From Nectonema munidae (taxonomy: Eukaryota > Nematomorpha > Nectonematoida > Nectonematidae), in NCBI GenBank assembly GCA_030549495.1, contig JAUIRK010000168.1, positions 558,001 to 622,000 on the forward strand: DNA of 64,000 bases. The letters run 5' to 3'. Shown here in pieces: positions 47,013 through 59,800 of this stretch. The notes beneath the pieces were generated by a model. It ran no database searches. It was not told the origin of the DNA and worked only from the letters and a program-made list of their open reading frames with translations. The translations under genes were made by a program, and so were the position numbers. Position 1 is the stretch's first letter; every line of letters starts with the position of its first letter.

Positions 47013-48436
47013 TCTAGGAGATTGTATTATTTTGCTTAATTTCAAGATGCAAACCTTACATGCATTAGCCTCAATTTTGATTTAACAAATATGATGTTAT
47101 GTTAAAACGTATGCTCTATATCGCATATATTATGTTAATATATATATCTAAGACTAAGAAAATAATATATATATAATAATAATTAGCTTATTAAATTCAA
47201 ATTAGTACACAAAATTTAAGCTGTCAAAATTAAAGTCAAACATAAATAAAGTTTGCAAATCAAGAGCAAACTTGACACATTATACAAATAATATTTTTTA
47301 TATATACATTCTATGAATTTCAATTCATTTTTATCTATATAAACTGTTGTAAAATATTTAAAAATTTATTTTCAATTGAAAATGGTTTTGTACGCCCTAA
47401 AGTATGCCTATTAGAGAAGACATAAAGCATTTCGATTATCTTGCAAGTCAATATAGGATTATCCTAAGTGATTATTTTATGTTACTACATATGAATTGAA
47501 TATGTTGTCAAAAAGTAAATATTAATTAATTTTAAAGGTGGGTATTTTAAAAGTTTTGTTGTATACAATCAATAAGTGTTGCTCCATAAAACAAGGCCTT
47601 GTATCATTGAACACGTCTTAGCATTATATATGAAGAAATTGATGCATGAGAACAAGCAATATAATAAATTAAGTTGAATCTAGTAAATTTTCTTGTGTAA
47701 TATATTTTCTATTCACATGTGCGATAATAAGTTTATATGGGAAAAATTTATATCGAAGATTATTTTTCCGATTTTTATATATAGAAAACAATGAATTAAA
47801 TATTCTTGTATAATTTAAAAAAACAAAAAAACGATATTCCAGCAAACAATCACGCAAATTGCGTGAAAAATTTACTAAAAGTTACTTTTATATATTAAAT
47901 ATTGCGTGACTTTAGCAAATTTCAACTGAAATGCCATTATCTTCAGAAATAGTAGTATATACTTTATACAAATCGTAAGTATAAATGATTATTTCTTTCT
48001 TACATTTATAGAAGTAGGATACAAAAATTCTATCGAAAAACAAAATATTCTACTTCCTAGATTATGCATTAAAATTTAAAAAAAATCAACGTTCTGGTCA
48101 AATAAGCGAAAAATACATTTTGTATGTTTTAACACTAGATTTTGTGTAGATTTTTATTTCCCATTACCTTTATTCAAATCTTATTTAGTTAGAAAAAAAA
48201 CTTATTTTTCGGAAATTAAATATTTTTAGCATTTTGATTAAATATGAATTTTTTTACGATTTACGGTAATTCAAGTTTTCGTCTCGCTTATATCAACAAT
48301 GGCTTATTAGAACGTTTAAAATGATGTCTTCAAAAAAATGTAGTTACAGTTTTCTTAAGGTAATACATAAAATATTCAATGTTTATTTAAAAAAATAATT
48401 TAAATTATTTATTCTTATGGTTATTAAGTCTTTTTT
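47013..48436. other. AT-rich spacer
   Basis: A TA-rich microsatellite lies at 47143-47177. The minus frame 47669-47857 is unsupported. Confidence 0.5.
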
Positions 48437-48621
48437 TTATGTATGAGGTAGTTTTTATGTAAAGGGCGTGCGTATGGTTGGTTAGATGCCGGATTCGATA
48501 ACTCAAGGTCTTGGGTTCGATCCTACATCAAGCTTGCTTTCCTCATAGTTCGATACAAGCGGCGCAATTGTGCCTTTTCGATGAAAACACCCTACGGTGC
48601 CATTACCATTATGTATGAGGT
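48437..48621 (+). mobile_element. tRNA-derived SINE with target-site duplication
   Basis: The body 48464-48608 starts GGGCGTGCGTATGGTTGGTT, has a B box GGTTCGATCC about 50 bp in, then CATAGTTCGATACAAGC and TTTTCGATGAAAACACC. The 13-bp direct repeat TTATGTATGAGGT (48437-48449 and 48609-48621) is a plausible target duplication, with a ~14-bp insert or degenerate extension between it and the head. About 80% alike to the antisense copy at 36375-36514 by eye. The minus frame 48503-48727 is an artefact. Confidence 0.82.
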
Positions 48622-49403
48622 TTTTTACACATATAAATAAGATTTTTAATGTTTTAAATCTATCAGATCCATTTTGTGTAACATGCTTTAATTTGGAATA
48701 AATCTTCTCCTTGTTATAAAGCCCCATACAATGTAAATATCATAAGCTCAGTGAAACTCTACTTATTAAAAACACAAAGCACTCAATAAACAAAGCAATA
48801 GACATAAAAAATGATATACGATCCATTAAGAAAAAGGAAGCCTGATTAACTTAATTTTCAACGAAGTTTATCATATTTTCTTTCAAGCATATTAAAATAA
48901 AGGACAAGATAAGCTATTCCTAAAAAACCAGAGAATAAACATGTGTATGTCATTGTTTTTTTAAACATATGGTATTGTAATTAGTCAAAAGGATGATTGA
49001 AATGAGTATAAGTTACTTTAATACATGAAAATATAGTTCTAATCATTTGTGAGCTTTAAAATGTTTTTCCTGGAAAAGTAAGTCAATTAAATTATTAAGG
49101 GGTATGCATATATTTGATGCAGAATATGCGAAGTTTGCATCCTGAACTACAAATTATTCTCATAGAAAATATACCAGAAAGACTTTAGCAATTTCGCATA
49201 TTTTTTCATTTGATGATTAAATTAGAAGGAATTTTAGCTAGACATAGAAACGCAACGATACTTTAGACAAGTTGAAAACCTATTCATAGGCTTCAATTCT
49301 ATGTCCTCCATAAATTATTTACAAAAATAGTAAAATCTTGCTTAACTCAAGTTGTTATTAGTTCCCAACCAGGAGACACTATTTTAAATGTTAAAATCTA
49401 CGC
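48622..49403. other. AT-rich spacer
   Basis: Nothing recognisable. Confidence 0.5.
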
Positions 49404-50405
49404 GTCCAAGAATATTATTCAAATTTTAAATGAAATATTGTTTTTATACTAAATCAAGCATGCTGATTTCATTTATGTACTCTATTTTTGCAATTAGGGT
49501 GTCAAAGTGTCTAAAAGTATCAATCAAGTTTGTGGTTTACGTCTGAAATTTTTCTCCAAGAATATTATTCAAATTTTAAATAAAATATATATTTTTATAC
49601 TAAATCAACAATGCAGACATAATTTCCCTTCTCAATTTTCGTAATTAGGTATGAAAAATTCTGAAAGTGTCAATCAATTTTGCGGTTTACGTCTGAAACT
49701 CCAAAGATTATTATTAATTAAATTTTAAACCTGGTATATTTTTCATACCAAATCGAAAAGGCCTTTTTCATTTCTCAACTCAGTTTTAATAACTATGATT
49801 TTGAAACGTCTAAAAGTATTTGCAGTTTACGCCTAAGAAAGCCTCTCCAAAAACATTTATCCACATTTTAAATAAAATATATTTTTTTAAATAAATCGAA
49901 CAAGCATAATTATTTCTCAACTCATTTTTTGCAATTAGAGTGTGAATGTCAATCATATTTGGGTTGACGACAAAAATTATTTCCTAGAATATTATTTATA
50001 TTCTCAAAAAATATTTTTTTATACTAGATATTCATGGTGATTTCATTTTTTGACTCAGTTTTCGAAATTAGAATGTGAAAATGTCGATCAAATTTGCTAG
50101 TTTCGTCTAAAATTTTTTTTCAAAAACATTAATTCAGATTTTAAATAAAATATTTTTTAAACTAAATTGACCATGTTACATACCTTTTTTGGGCTAAGTT
50201 TTGAACATTATTGTGAAAAAATATGTCAACATGCAAATAAAATTAGTGATGTATGCTTGAAAAATATACTTTCATATTTTAAATAAAATATTTTTTTATT
50301 ATTTTATTAGGATGCTCACTTTATTTCAGGAATTTTCCCAATTAGGGTCTAAGAATATGTGGAAATATGAATCAAGTTTGACATTTCACAAAAAACAAAT
50401 TCTGA
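49404..50405 (+). repeat. Diverged satellite, about seven units of 136-150 bp
   Basis: A recurring frame of words marks each unit: CCAAGAATATTATTCAAATT, then TTTTAAATAAAATAT, TTTTTATACTAAATC, a TTTCTCAACTCA-like word, TTTTGCAATTAGGGTG, GTCAATCAAGTTTG and GTTTACGTCTGAAA. Unit starts fall near 49411, 49561, 49704, 49851, 49988, 50124 and 50265. Copies grow less alike toward the right, where only the AAATAAAATATTTTTT core is clear. There is no coding potential. Confidence 0.78.
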
Positions 50406-51649
50406 AAAAAATTATATTTTCACAAAAAAACTAAAATCTAAAAATTCGTTTTTGTTTAAAAATGGCACATTGAAATGAGAAAGATTGATCACAATAATAA
50501 TGAAATAGTAAGACTTTTAATAAATGGCCTTTATATTGTCAGTACAGTAGAACTTTAGGGGCTATATCGTTTTAAGAAATAAGTATGTAACTTGTCTACA
50601 TGGAAGTTATACCGTTTTCCTATGAACTAGGATATTGTGTAAAAATCAATTATTGAAGATTTAAAAAAACACCTTGACCGTGAAAAAGAAGTTCCTCTTT
50701 TGTGAATCAAAAATCTTTAAACCTTTATCTTGTTAGTCAAAATTTCAACATCAAATTCACAAAAAAGTAATGTTAATTCTATTTAATTTCATCTCCTTTC
50801 CATTCATAACTTAATAAATCGGGCACTTCCATCTTCCCAGATAGCAGCGTGATTTAATGCGACAAAATAAAAATAAGTCAGTTTCCAGGAAAACAATAAA
50901 TTTTACTTCATTTTTAGACAGGCTTAAACAATTTTCTCGATTTATTCGAGTATTTTTAATTTGAAAAAACTGTAACGATACCTCATTAAATGTATTTATA
51001 CAATTTAGATACTTCTTTATCCTTATACATATCACATTTTTCTACAAATGCATTAGCGGTATTTCCTTTTCTTTGAAGTGTGTAAATCAAAAATGTATTT
51101 AATATATCCTATTTATTGCTTAAGAAAATGTAAAAAATGAAGATTCAACTACCAAAATTACAAATTCAAAGGAAAATTTAAATGAAAAAAATAATTTCAT
51201 CAATCACACGGTATGAATTTTTTTACATAACAAAATATTTATAATGATTTTTATATTTCCACGCCGTAAGATATTTCTATATTAAGGAAGAAGGGGTTCT
51301 AGGTTTTCAGAATTTATTTTTGTTAATACATGAATACTAAATTTTTTTATCACAAAGAAAGTTTAGAAAATTGGAATATATTCAAAGTTTCGTTTAGAAT
51401 CAATCTTTAAGGGAAATGTTTGAAGTAAAATCATACATACCCAAAAAAATGATCAGTTTTTTTTGTCATACAACATGCATTGTTTAGATTCTAGAAAATG
51501 TGATTATTTTAATAAGATATTTGGAATTTTAATTTTTTAAAGCATAAAGAAATTCTTTTCTATTATATTTTGTTTCTCATCATCTATATACCCTGATTTA
51601 GAATTAGCGTTTACAAAACAAGGATACAATTATGATATATAACAAGTTA
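50406..51649. other. AT-rich spacer
   Basis: Nothing recognisable; the minus frame 50811-51035 has no supporting context. Confidence 0.45.
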
Positions 51650-51835
51650 TAGTGGCGTGGTTAGTATCGGATGTTGATTTCGTCACATCATAAAAGTTCT
51701 CATTTAAAAGCACCGAAATGTTAATAATATAGATATACAAAGATATGCAAAATACTAATACCAAATTTTGTAAACATCATTATTACATTACTATAGAAGT
51801 CTAAAATATTTATATTGATTTTTTTAATAATATAT
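51650..51835 (+). mobile_element. Decayed SINE-like repeat, relative of 56745-57030
   Basis: The head TAGTGGCGTGGTTAGTATCG is A-box-like. The tail (ATATGCAAAATACTAATA, then TATTACATTACTATAGAAGT and CTAAAATATTTATATTGA) follows the tail of the element at 56745 in the same order. The B box is not clear. Confidence 0.45.
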
Positions 51836-53259
51836 TAACAAAAATAGAATTTTTATACTGTAATTGAGATGACGTACAATTTATACTTTTGTAAATTATA
51901 AGTGCTATATTCTTACTAATATATTTTAGATTTTTTAAGTACTCCTATTGAATTACACATTCAAGACAAAAAATGGTATTCACTAATCCCTCTAAATCTC
52001 CTATTACTTTTCAAAAATTTTAATAGTTAAATAAAAATTTAATTAATTAATAGTTTATTATCTTTTTTATATGTTAAAATAAATGAATACAACAAGTTTC
52101 AAAAGAAAAAAATATGTTATTTTTTATTTTTTTCATATGTAAAACTATCAATGAAAGCATATTTTTATCAATTATTTCAAAATTTTGAAAAGAAAGGTTG
52201 TGTTATCACAGGGTATTTCTAAAATAAGTTACCTCCTAAAATATGGAATATTCATAAAGTTTTGATTATTTTAAAGGAAAAAATTTTAATTAAAATTATT
52301 CTGTTTTAAATCTTTTCTTTGTACCGATTTTATAAAGGTAATCAAAAAATTTCTAAAAATTCTAGGAGGTGAACCCAAAAAAAATTAAGTAATAATTTAC
52401 CTCAAAATTTGAAAACTGTTTCTAATGGAAATTTCTAACAAATAAATGCATTTAACAAATTATTATTATCATTTTTGTAATATATAAAATGGTTTAAAAT
52501 AATATATAAATATTATTTATGCATTACACAAATTTTAGATGAAAAATTAAAAATTTTGATTAGAACTGTGGATATATTTTAGAATGACATATTATATATA
52601 TTATATTTAAATTGTTTACAAATTAAAGCATTTTTCAGGTTAAGAACAACATGAAATTTCATTTGCAAATGTAAATTAAAATTAATTATAATATCCTAAA
52701 TTGAAAATAATAAGCCATTTATATAGGATATACATTATACTTTTGAGCTCAATGACCGCTAAGTTATCCAAAAATAAATGAATTTAAGAAATATTTTAGA
52801 ATGTCATTTAGTTTGACACTAAGACACAAATATATTTATAGCTCAAAATCAGCGGTAGAGTGGGAAATTAGTGCTTGATTGTGTTAAGTTAAAGCGAAAA
52901 AATGCTGTATAGCAGAATAAAATAAAGCAGGCTTTAAAATAGGATTCTATTGAAGTGAAAAGTTTCACGTTTTTAAAGTTAATTTATTCATCTATGGGGC
53001 TCTAACGTTTGAAAAGTACTAAGTGAACAAAAACTAGAAAAATGAGAATATTATTCTCAAAGAAGTTATATTTTCATTATTTTTATACTTTCAGCATTGC
53101 GGGAATTATGCAATAGGTTAGTGCCACTCACAATATTAAAAAAAATTTCATTTCGTGAGATAATCAATCCTTTTATTATTGGAATGTCAAAACGCTTTGA
53201 TTAGTAAATTGCAAGATTTTATCGTTGGGATTTTTTAAATAATCTTTAAAATATGTATA
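51836..53259. other. AT-rich spacer
   Basis: A TTTCAG acceptor and GTTAGT donor bound a 22-bp segment at 53095-53116, but its phases do not fit the exon at 53815. Confidence 0.4.
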
Positions 53260-53450
53260 TGTTACAGTAAGATTGTGAAATTACGGATTTCGTGAAATTC
53301 CTAACAATTTAAGCTTTTTCGTGAAATTACTGTTTCACTTAGGGACTTCATGAATTCCCTAAAATTTCTAGGAATTTTGTTTCACGGATTTAGGATTTCA
53401 CGAAATGTCTAATTTCACGAAATCTCTAATTTCACAATCTTACTGTAACA
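53260..53450. mobile_element. Palindromic MITE, best-preserved copy
   Basis: About 39 bp at each end form an inverted repeat with only two mismatches (TGTTACAGTAAGATTGTGAA at the left; its complement at the right, followed by GATTTCGTGAAAT). The 110-bp interior repeats TTTCACGAAAT / ATTTCGTGAAAT words, so most of the element can fold into a hairpin. The frame 53405-53641 that starts in it is accidental. The target duplication is unclear (TATA-like flanks). Confidence 0.82.
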
Positions 53451-53814
53451 CATATATTACTATTCTACCAACTAAAATTTTTCTTGCCTCAAGTATATGC
53501 GTATTTATGGGGAGGAGGCAATGTGATTTCTTCTATTCCCAATTGATTCTTTTCCCTGTCCTATGCTCAGTTAAGATTGAAAGTTTTAAATATTATGAAT
53601 TTACCTCTTTATATTTCTTTCACATAAACCAAAATAACTGAAAATATACCCATAGCTAGAAAATGGAAGTAGTTATACAATAATTTTTTTCGATTGAATT
53701 TTGCAATAATCTTCATAATATAATGTTTTTTTCAAAAGTGATTTGCTCAACCAAAATGTATCTTATTTTCAAGTATATTACTATTTAATAAGATCACCTT
53801 TGTATACTTTTTAG

Positions 53815-56800
53815 AATGAAGTTGAAAAAGGAGATCTTCCATTGGTAAATTATATTTTAAATGAATAAATATTGATATACAGCTTTTTCCATACAAAGTC
53901 TTTTAAATACATATAAATTAAAAAATGTATTTTTAAAAGTTATTATTAGATAATCATTTTTCAATTTACATTTATGAAACTTGCTTTTAATCCTTAGTTT
54001 TTGATTAAGTAAAAATTTAACTTAGGAATGCATCTCTATTGCCCTACAAATTGTCCCTACATTAAAAAATGGATATCAATTTCATTCTTTTGAAAAATAA
54101 TTTTATTATGATGTTTAAATAACTCAATTTTATTTCATAATAAAATTTATTTACATTTTTAACTATATATTTGATTTTTATTAAAATGTAAAATGAATTT
54201 TTATGGTGAAATTATGAAAAAAAATATTAAATTTAAATTTAATATATGTGCTAATTAGCGATTTATGTTGTGATAGTAATGTGTATATATACCGTTTTGA
54301 CTTTGATTTCGTCGTTTTTCATTTTAAATTCGTCCGTTTTCAATTAAATTTAAAATTGAAAAAGACTATATAAACAAAACTAATTTTTTTGTACAGCCCA
54401 TTTTAACCTCACACCGTAATTAAGTTGTCTGTTATTTTAAAAATGTTATTTTTGCAATTTAGAGAGGAGATTTTCAATTAAATGAGAATATAATGCTGGA
54501 AACAAGTTATAGTAACCAAATTAGTCCCTTTAAAGGTATTTTATTTGATATATTTTATTTAAATTTTTAAACATTAACTGTTTTAGGTTTAGTAGTATCT
54601 TGTCAAAGTAACAAGAAAGTGATCCAGGGTCGAACCCCTTGACGTATCTACAAAATTTTAAAATTCGCTTTAAAATGAAAGTGAGGCTTAATTAAAATAA
54701 AGCAAGATGTTAAATTGGAGATATTTCAATTAAACACATGAGTAAAAATATCAATGAACTATTTTTTATTGAACACGGTTATGAATTTGAAATAATAAAA
54801 GGCCAGCAATAGCTGTTAATGGCAAATTTCAACCAGCACTTTTTCATTTATGCACCTTTTCTTCTAAATATAATTTTCCATTTCAACGAAAACTCTCTAG
54901 TTTTAAAATTATAACTTTATCAAAACTGCAGGTCCTTAAAGAAATTGTTTTGAGTAATTGATAGTAAAATTGGCGGCATTCAATAGCCTTTAGTATTATA
55001 CTTAGTGAAGTTTTTCTATTCTCGAATGAAGGAAATTTTACATTTAATTTGTGAAGATATTATATTTTCATTTTGTAATCTTGTTTTATTGATTTTTTTT
55101 ATTATACAAAACTTGACTTCTAATCGAGGCTATCATATTAATAAATTAATAATATATATATATTAATATTATATATTAATTATTCATTCTAAATTACTGT
55201 AACTATATTCACATAACATAATACAATACTAGCATTGCATATGCATATATTTACCTTTATATTTCTAACAAGGTGTATATACTAGCGGCCATATGTGGCT
55301 TTCTACACACCCTTGCAGCTTTTGATAATATTTTATTTTTATTATACACAAATTTACTCCTCACAATCCTATGTTAAATTATGTATTTATATATTTTACT
55401 TCTGCTAAATAAACTTTGTCGTTGTTATTGTTGTTTAATGAGTTTAAGAGTATATGATTGATTTTGAAATTGTTATTTATAAAACTTTTTTTTAATTTAA
55501 ATTAAAATAAATTACTTATTTTAATAAAAATAACTTACCAATTATAATTAACTATTACTTTTTACTTGGTGATCAAAAGCAATAAGACAACGCGATACTA
55601 TCAGACTATATAATAAATATATCACACAATTTTAATTTTTAATTTTTTTCTCCATAAAAATAAATCATTCAATTTTTCCCATTTAGAAGGTAATGATTCG
55701 AAAGTTGAAATAAAAAAAAACTTAAAGAATAACAGTTTGGAAATCAACGAAATCAAACAGACTGATAAAAAGCTGGAAGGAATGAACCGAACACTACTTA
55801 TAGTACTAAAGTTAATTTCAAAGAGTAAGTTAGTTATACATTTCTTATAGATAATATCGATATCTAATCTAGTAAATAATGAATATGTAGTAATTGTGTT
55901 TATTTATATCTTAAAATTGATAAAAAAATATATTCATGACTTAAAATAGTTTCTTTATTAATTTATAACTTATTATTAATTTTCCAGGCCTCAGCAACCT
56001 CTATTTTCTATGTGAAATCACCTTACATAATTGATTAGATTTTATGTTATAGTCACTTAAAAACAGATGAATTAAATAATGATAATCTTTCATCTATTTT
56101 ATTAAATCTGTAAATATATAAAATTGATCAAAAACGAAAATTTAATAAAAACACAAAAAAATTTCTCGTTTACAGTTTGGTTTTATTTTCGATTATGGAA
56201 TAAATACAAATGATAAATGCAAAAATTTAAACAAATTGTTTTAAATTTTACTTATATTTTGCCGATTTTTAAAAATATGAAGTATTAACAAACAACTTTA
56301 GATCAACATTAACGGATTTTCACACAAATGCTCACAAAAGAAGAAATTGTGAGTATTTGTTCCAAAATTTTAAAAGGGTGGGAGAATATGTCATGGAGTC
56401 GACATTTTATTGGTCCTCATTTGCATATAAGTGAACGTATATTTTTGGCTCCATAATTTATTAGGCCTAATTAATATTGATAAATAGTAAAATGTATTTT
56501 AAATAAATATTTTTTCCATAAGTCGTAGTGACTATAAGTCGAGGCTGACAACTTGTTGGAAAAAATACGGACTTATAGTAGGAAATATTGGGTCGTTAAT
56601 ATAATAAATTTACATAAATTTTAAATTAAATTTTAAAATTACTATCTTATAAGTAAAGTGTTTGTGTTTACTAATTAAATTCATAGTATTTGGAAAAGTT
56701 ACTATCTAAGCCCAAAAACTTAATAATACACGTATATCTAGCAAGGAACCGTGGCTTAACGGTTGAGGTTTTAATACAGTGCCGCCCACCCTCACTTCTG

Positions 56801-59800
56801 GTCCCAGTTCAATTCACAGAAATGTGAAAAGCAACCTGCACCCAACTGATGAGACCAAAAAGTAGAAACCGGCTTGGATTGGAATATGTAGCATATATAT
56901 TCTAGAGGTATATTATAGGCATGCAAATTATGAATAAATAATGTAGAAAACGAATATTACATTACTATTAAAGTCTATATAATATTTGTATTGAATTTCA
57001 TTAAACACATATTAATACATTGTACCACAAGAGGCATATCAGCTTTGGGAAGTGTTTTTCTCTTACAATTTGTCTTCAATTTGAAAGCAATACTTTCTAA
57101 CTTACAAGTAAAACTGCACAATCAATGCCAGTACGAATTGAGTCTTTTTGAAATACTCCGATTAAGCCAACAGAAAATAAAATGTGATAATAGAGGATAA
57201 TGTATTTTAATTTTTCAGTTCGAACTTTAATATAAATTATATTTAAAATAGTTTTGAAATATTTTAGAAAATTATTTTAATATACATTTACCTATACAAA
57301 TTTTCTTAAGTGCAAAAGTATTTGGGATAATGTTTTTAAATGAATCCATTATTTAAACTTTTCAATTTTTTTTAATTTTTCAGTTGCAATTTTTTCATGA
57401 ATATAATTTATTTAGTTTTCAAGGAAGGTGTGCACAAAAAAGAAAACTGTGTAAGATACTTTTTATATAATGTTAATTATTAAAAATTCATGCTAGAAGT
57501 TTAATTATAGAAGGTGTAGTGCAAAAAAAGCAAATTTATTAGAATAAAATCCTTATTATGGTATATTAAAAAAAATATTTTTATTTAAGTCCAAAAATTA
57601 TGGGTAAATTTACCGTTTGCTTAGTGCAAAACTGTGTGAACAATTAACTCACCAAAATCAGTATTGGATAAAAGCATGGATCCCTAAAGCGATGTACCCA
57701 TATGGCAGGGTTGCCAAGTAAAATGTTTTTTTCGACGGCAAAATTCACTATCAAAAGGGCTATAAAGAGCCAAATAAACTTAAAATAGTCTATTTTATAA
57801 AAAAAACAAAAACACAAAAAAAAATAAAAAATTATTAATATGTTACACTGACAAACAAAATTACATTTTTAATCTACACCCTTTATAATACTTACCATTT
57901 ACCCATGAAAAATTTCTAAAACCAAAGTTGAGTCTGCAGCATTAAGTTTATTAAATTTGAATTGATTCCACATTGTTCAAGTTGGAATAAAATTTTTACA
58001 GAATTGGTTTTTCTAAATGTTATATCTTCTTTCAAATCAACAATTGGCAATTTCCTATTTTCTTCTTGAACAAAGTTGATATTAGTATCATCTAAATCTA
58101 AAAGATGTAAAAATGTCAAATCTTTAAACAAAGGGCTTGAAAATTGGTCAAAAATTCACATTAATTTTGCTAAATTTCGAAAAGTATCTTTTGATGAAAG
58201 AAGTATACATGTAACTTGTTTTTTAAAACTCTTTCCAGCACAAATACTAATTCTGAATGGGCTTCATTATTGTTGTTTAGATGTAAAAATTCATTGCAGT
58301 CTTTTAAAAAATTTACAAAAAATTAACATCATATATGTTTTTTACTACCATCAGAATGATATAACCTTTCTTTAGGGCTATTATGATGCAAAAAAAAATT
58401 TTGATCAGCTTTTGTTGATGAAAAAAGGTGTTCAACTTTTCGAATTTTTATACAAAAGACCCATAAAATACAAAAAACAGGTATTTTGGTATTCAACTTT
58501 ATTTCTTTTTTTTGCTTAATACTTTGTGTCAAAGTGTGGCTGATTGGACTCGGCATATTTAAAATATGCCGTTAATTCAACCCAGTTAGCCAAAATGTTA
58601 AACATGATTTTCTTACGTTCAAGCCATCGAGTAGTAGACAACTTTTCAAAAGGAAGCCGAACAGTTAGTATTGGCTCTATTTCCGTATTAGCTTTCATAA
58701 ATTTAAACAAAATTAAAGTTTTGTATTATATATTTAGCTTAAGTGAATGAAATCTTAAATAAACAAAGGAAATAAAAAAACATTTTTTAAAACTAAGCAT
58801 ATTGATAAAAGCCAAAAATAACAAAATAAGCAAACCATGAAAATATCATATTAGAAGTATATACATTTTGACTCAATGTCAAAATTCGTCTGATAAAGGG
58901 GTTAGGAAATATTTTCATAAAAAGGTCGCATAAGTTAAATTTTTGAAACATTAAATGTAATCTTGAAAAACAATTTTAATTATATTCTTTTAAAAATAAT
59001 TATGAGAACAAAATTTTTTTACAATTAAAACAAAAAATTTGAATTAAAAATAACTTAATTCTCCATAAATTAAAATACTAATTCAAATGAGAAAAAAGAT
59101 AGAAACAGAATCCTCCCTCAAATAAGATGATAATATGCCGCGTACCTAAATTTTTTGTGGCCTTCAAATATATAATATATATAGAGAGAGAATACGCTTT
59201 CTTTCCCCACTGGGTGCCACATATGAATAAAAGCCATTTTAGAATAAATACTCTGAACTAATCAATAATCGAGTAGCATAAATAACTATTTTTTAAGTAG
59301 ATTAAAATCATTTTTCATCAATGTTACTAAACTAATTGTGAATGAGTTTAAATAATTTTATATACTAACTTTATCTTAGAGAATGGAAACCTTTAGAAGG
59401 GCGCATACGGCGCACAGGGAGTAGTTCTTCAATCTATTGTTAAATCAGTTCAAGGAAGGAGAGACATTGATATATTCAGACAGTTTGATATATTCTTTTA
59501 TATAGAAAGTCATTCTAGAAATGGGGTGGTGTTGTGAGGAGAGTAGGCAATATATATCTAAATTATTTATTTAAACATAAATTAATTTGTTAGCTTGAAT
59601 AATATAATAACATATATAAATAATATGATCCTTTTATTTTAAAAATATTATTTATCTTAAAAGTCACAAAGATCAATCGCTTATAACACGCACACTTCAT
59701 TAGCCTATGTGCGTGCATAATTATCTGTATATAGATCAGAAGATGGGGAAAAATATACAGAAAGAGATAGGACACATCCTGAATAAGCTGTCAAACACAC

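Noticed and set aside
54600-54660. B-box-like GGTTCGACCC on the minus strand
   Set aside because: No A box at the right distance and no cloverleaf; not a tRNA gene.
57060-57200. Coding-like frame after the SINE, considered as an exon of the hidden gene
   Set aside because: No donor in a usable phase, and the 35-bp exon at 57416 supplies the required phase step.
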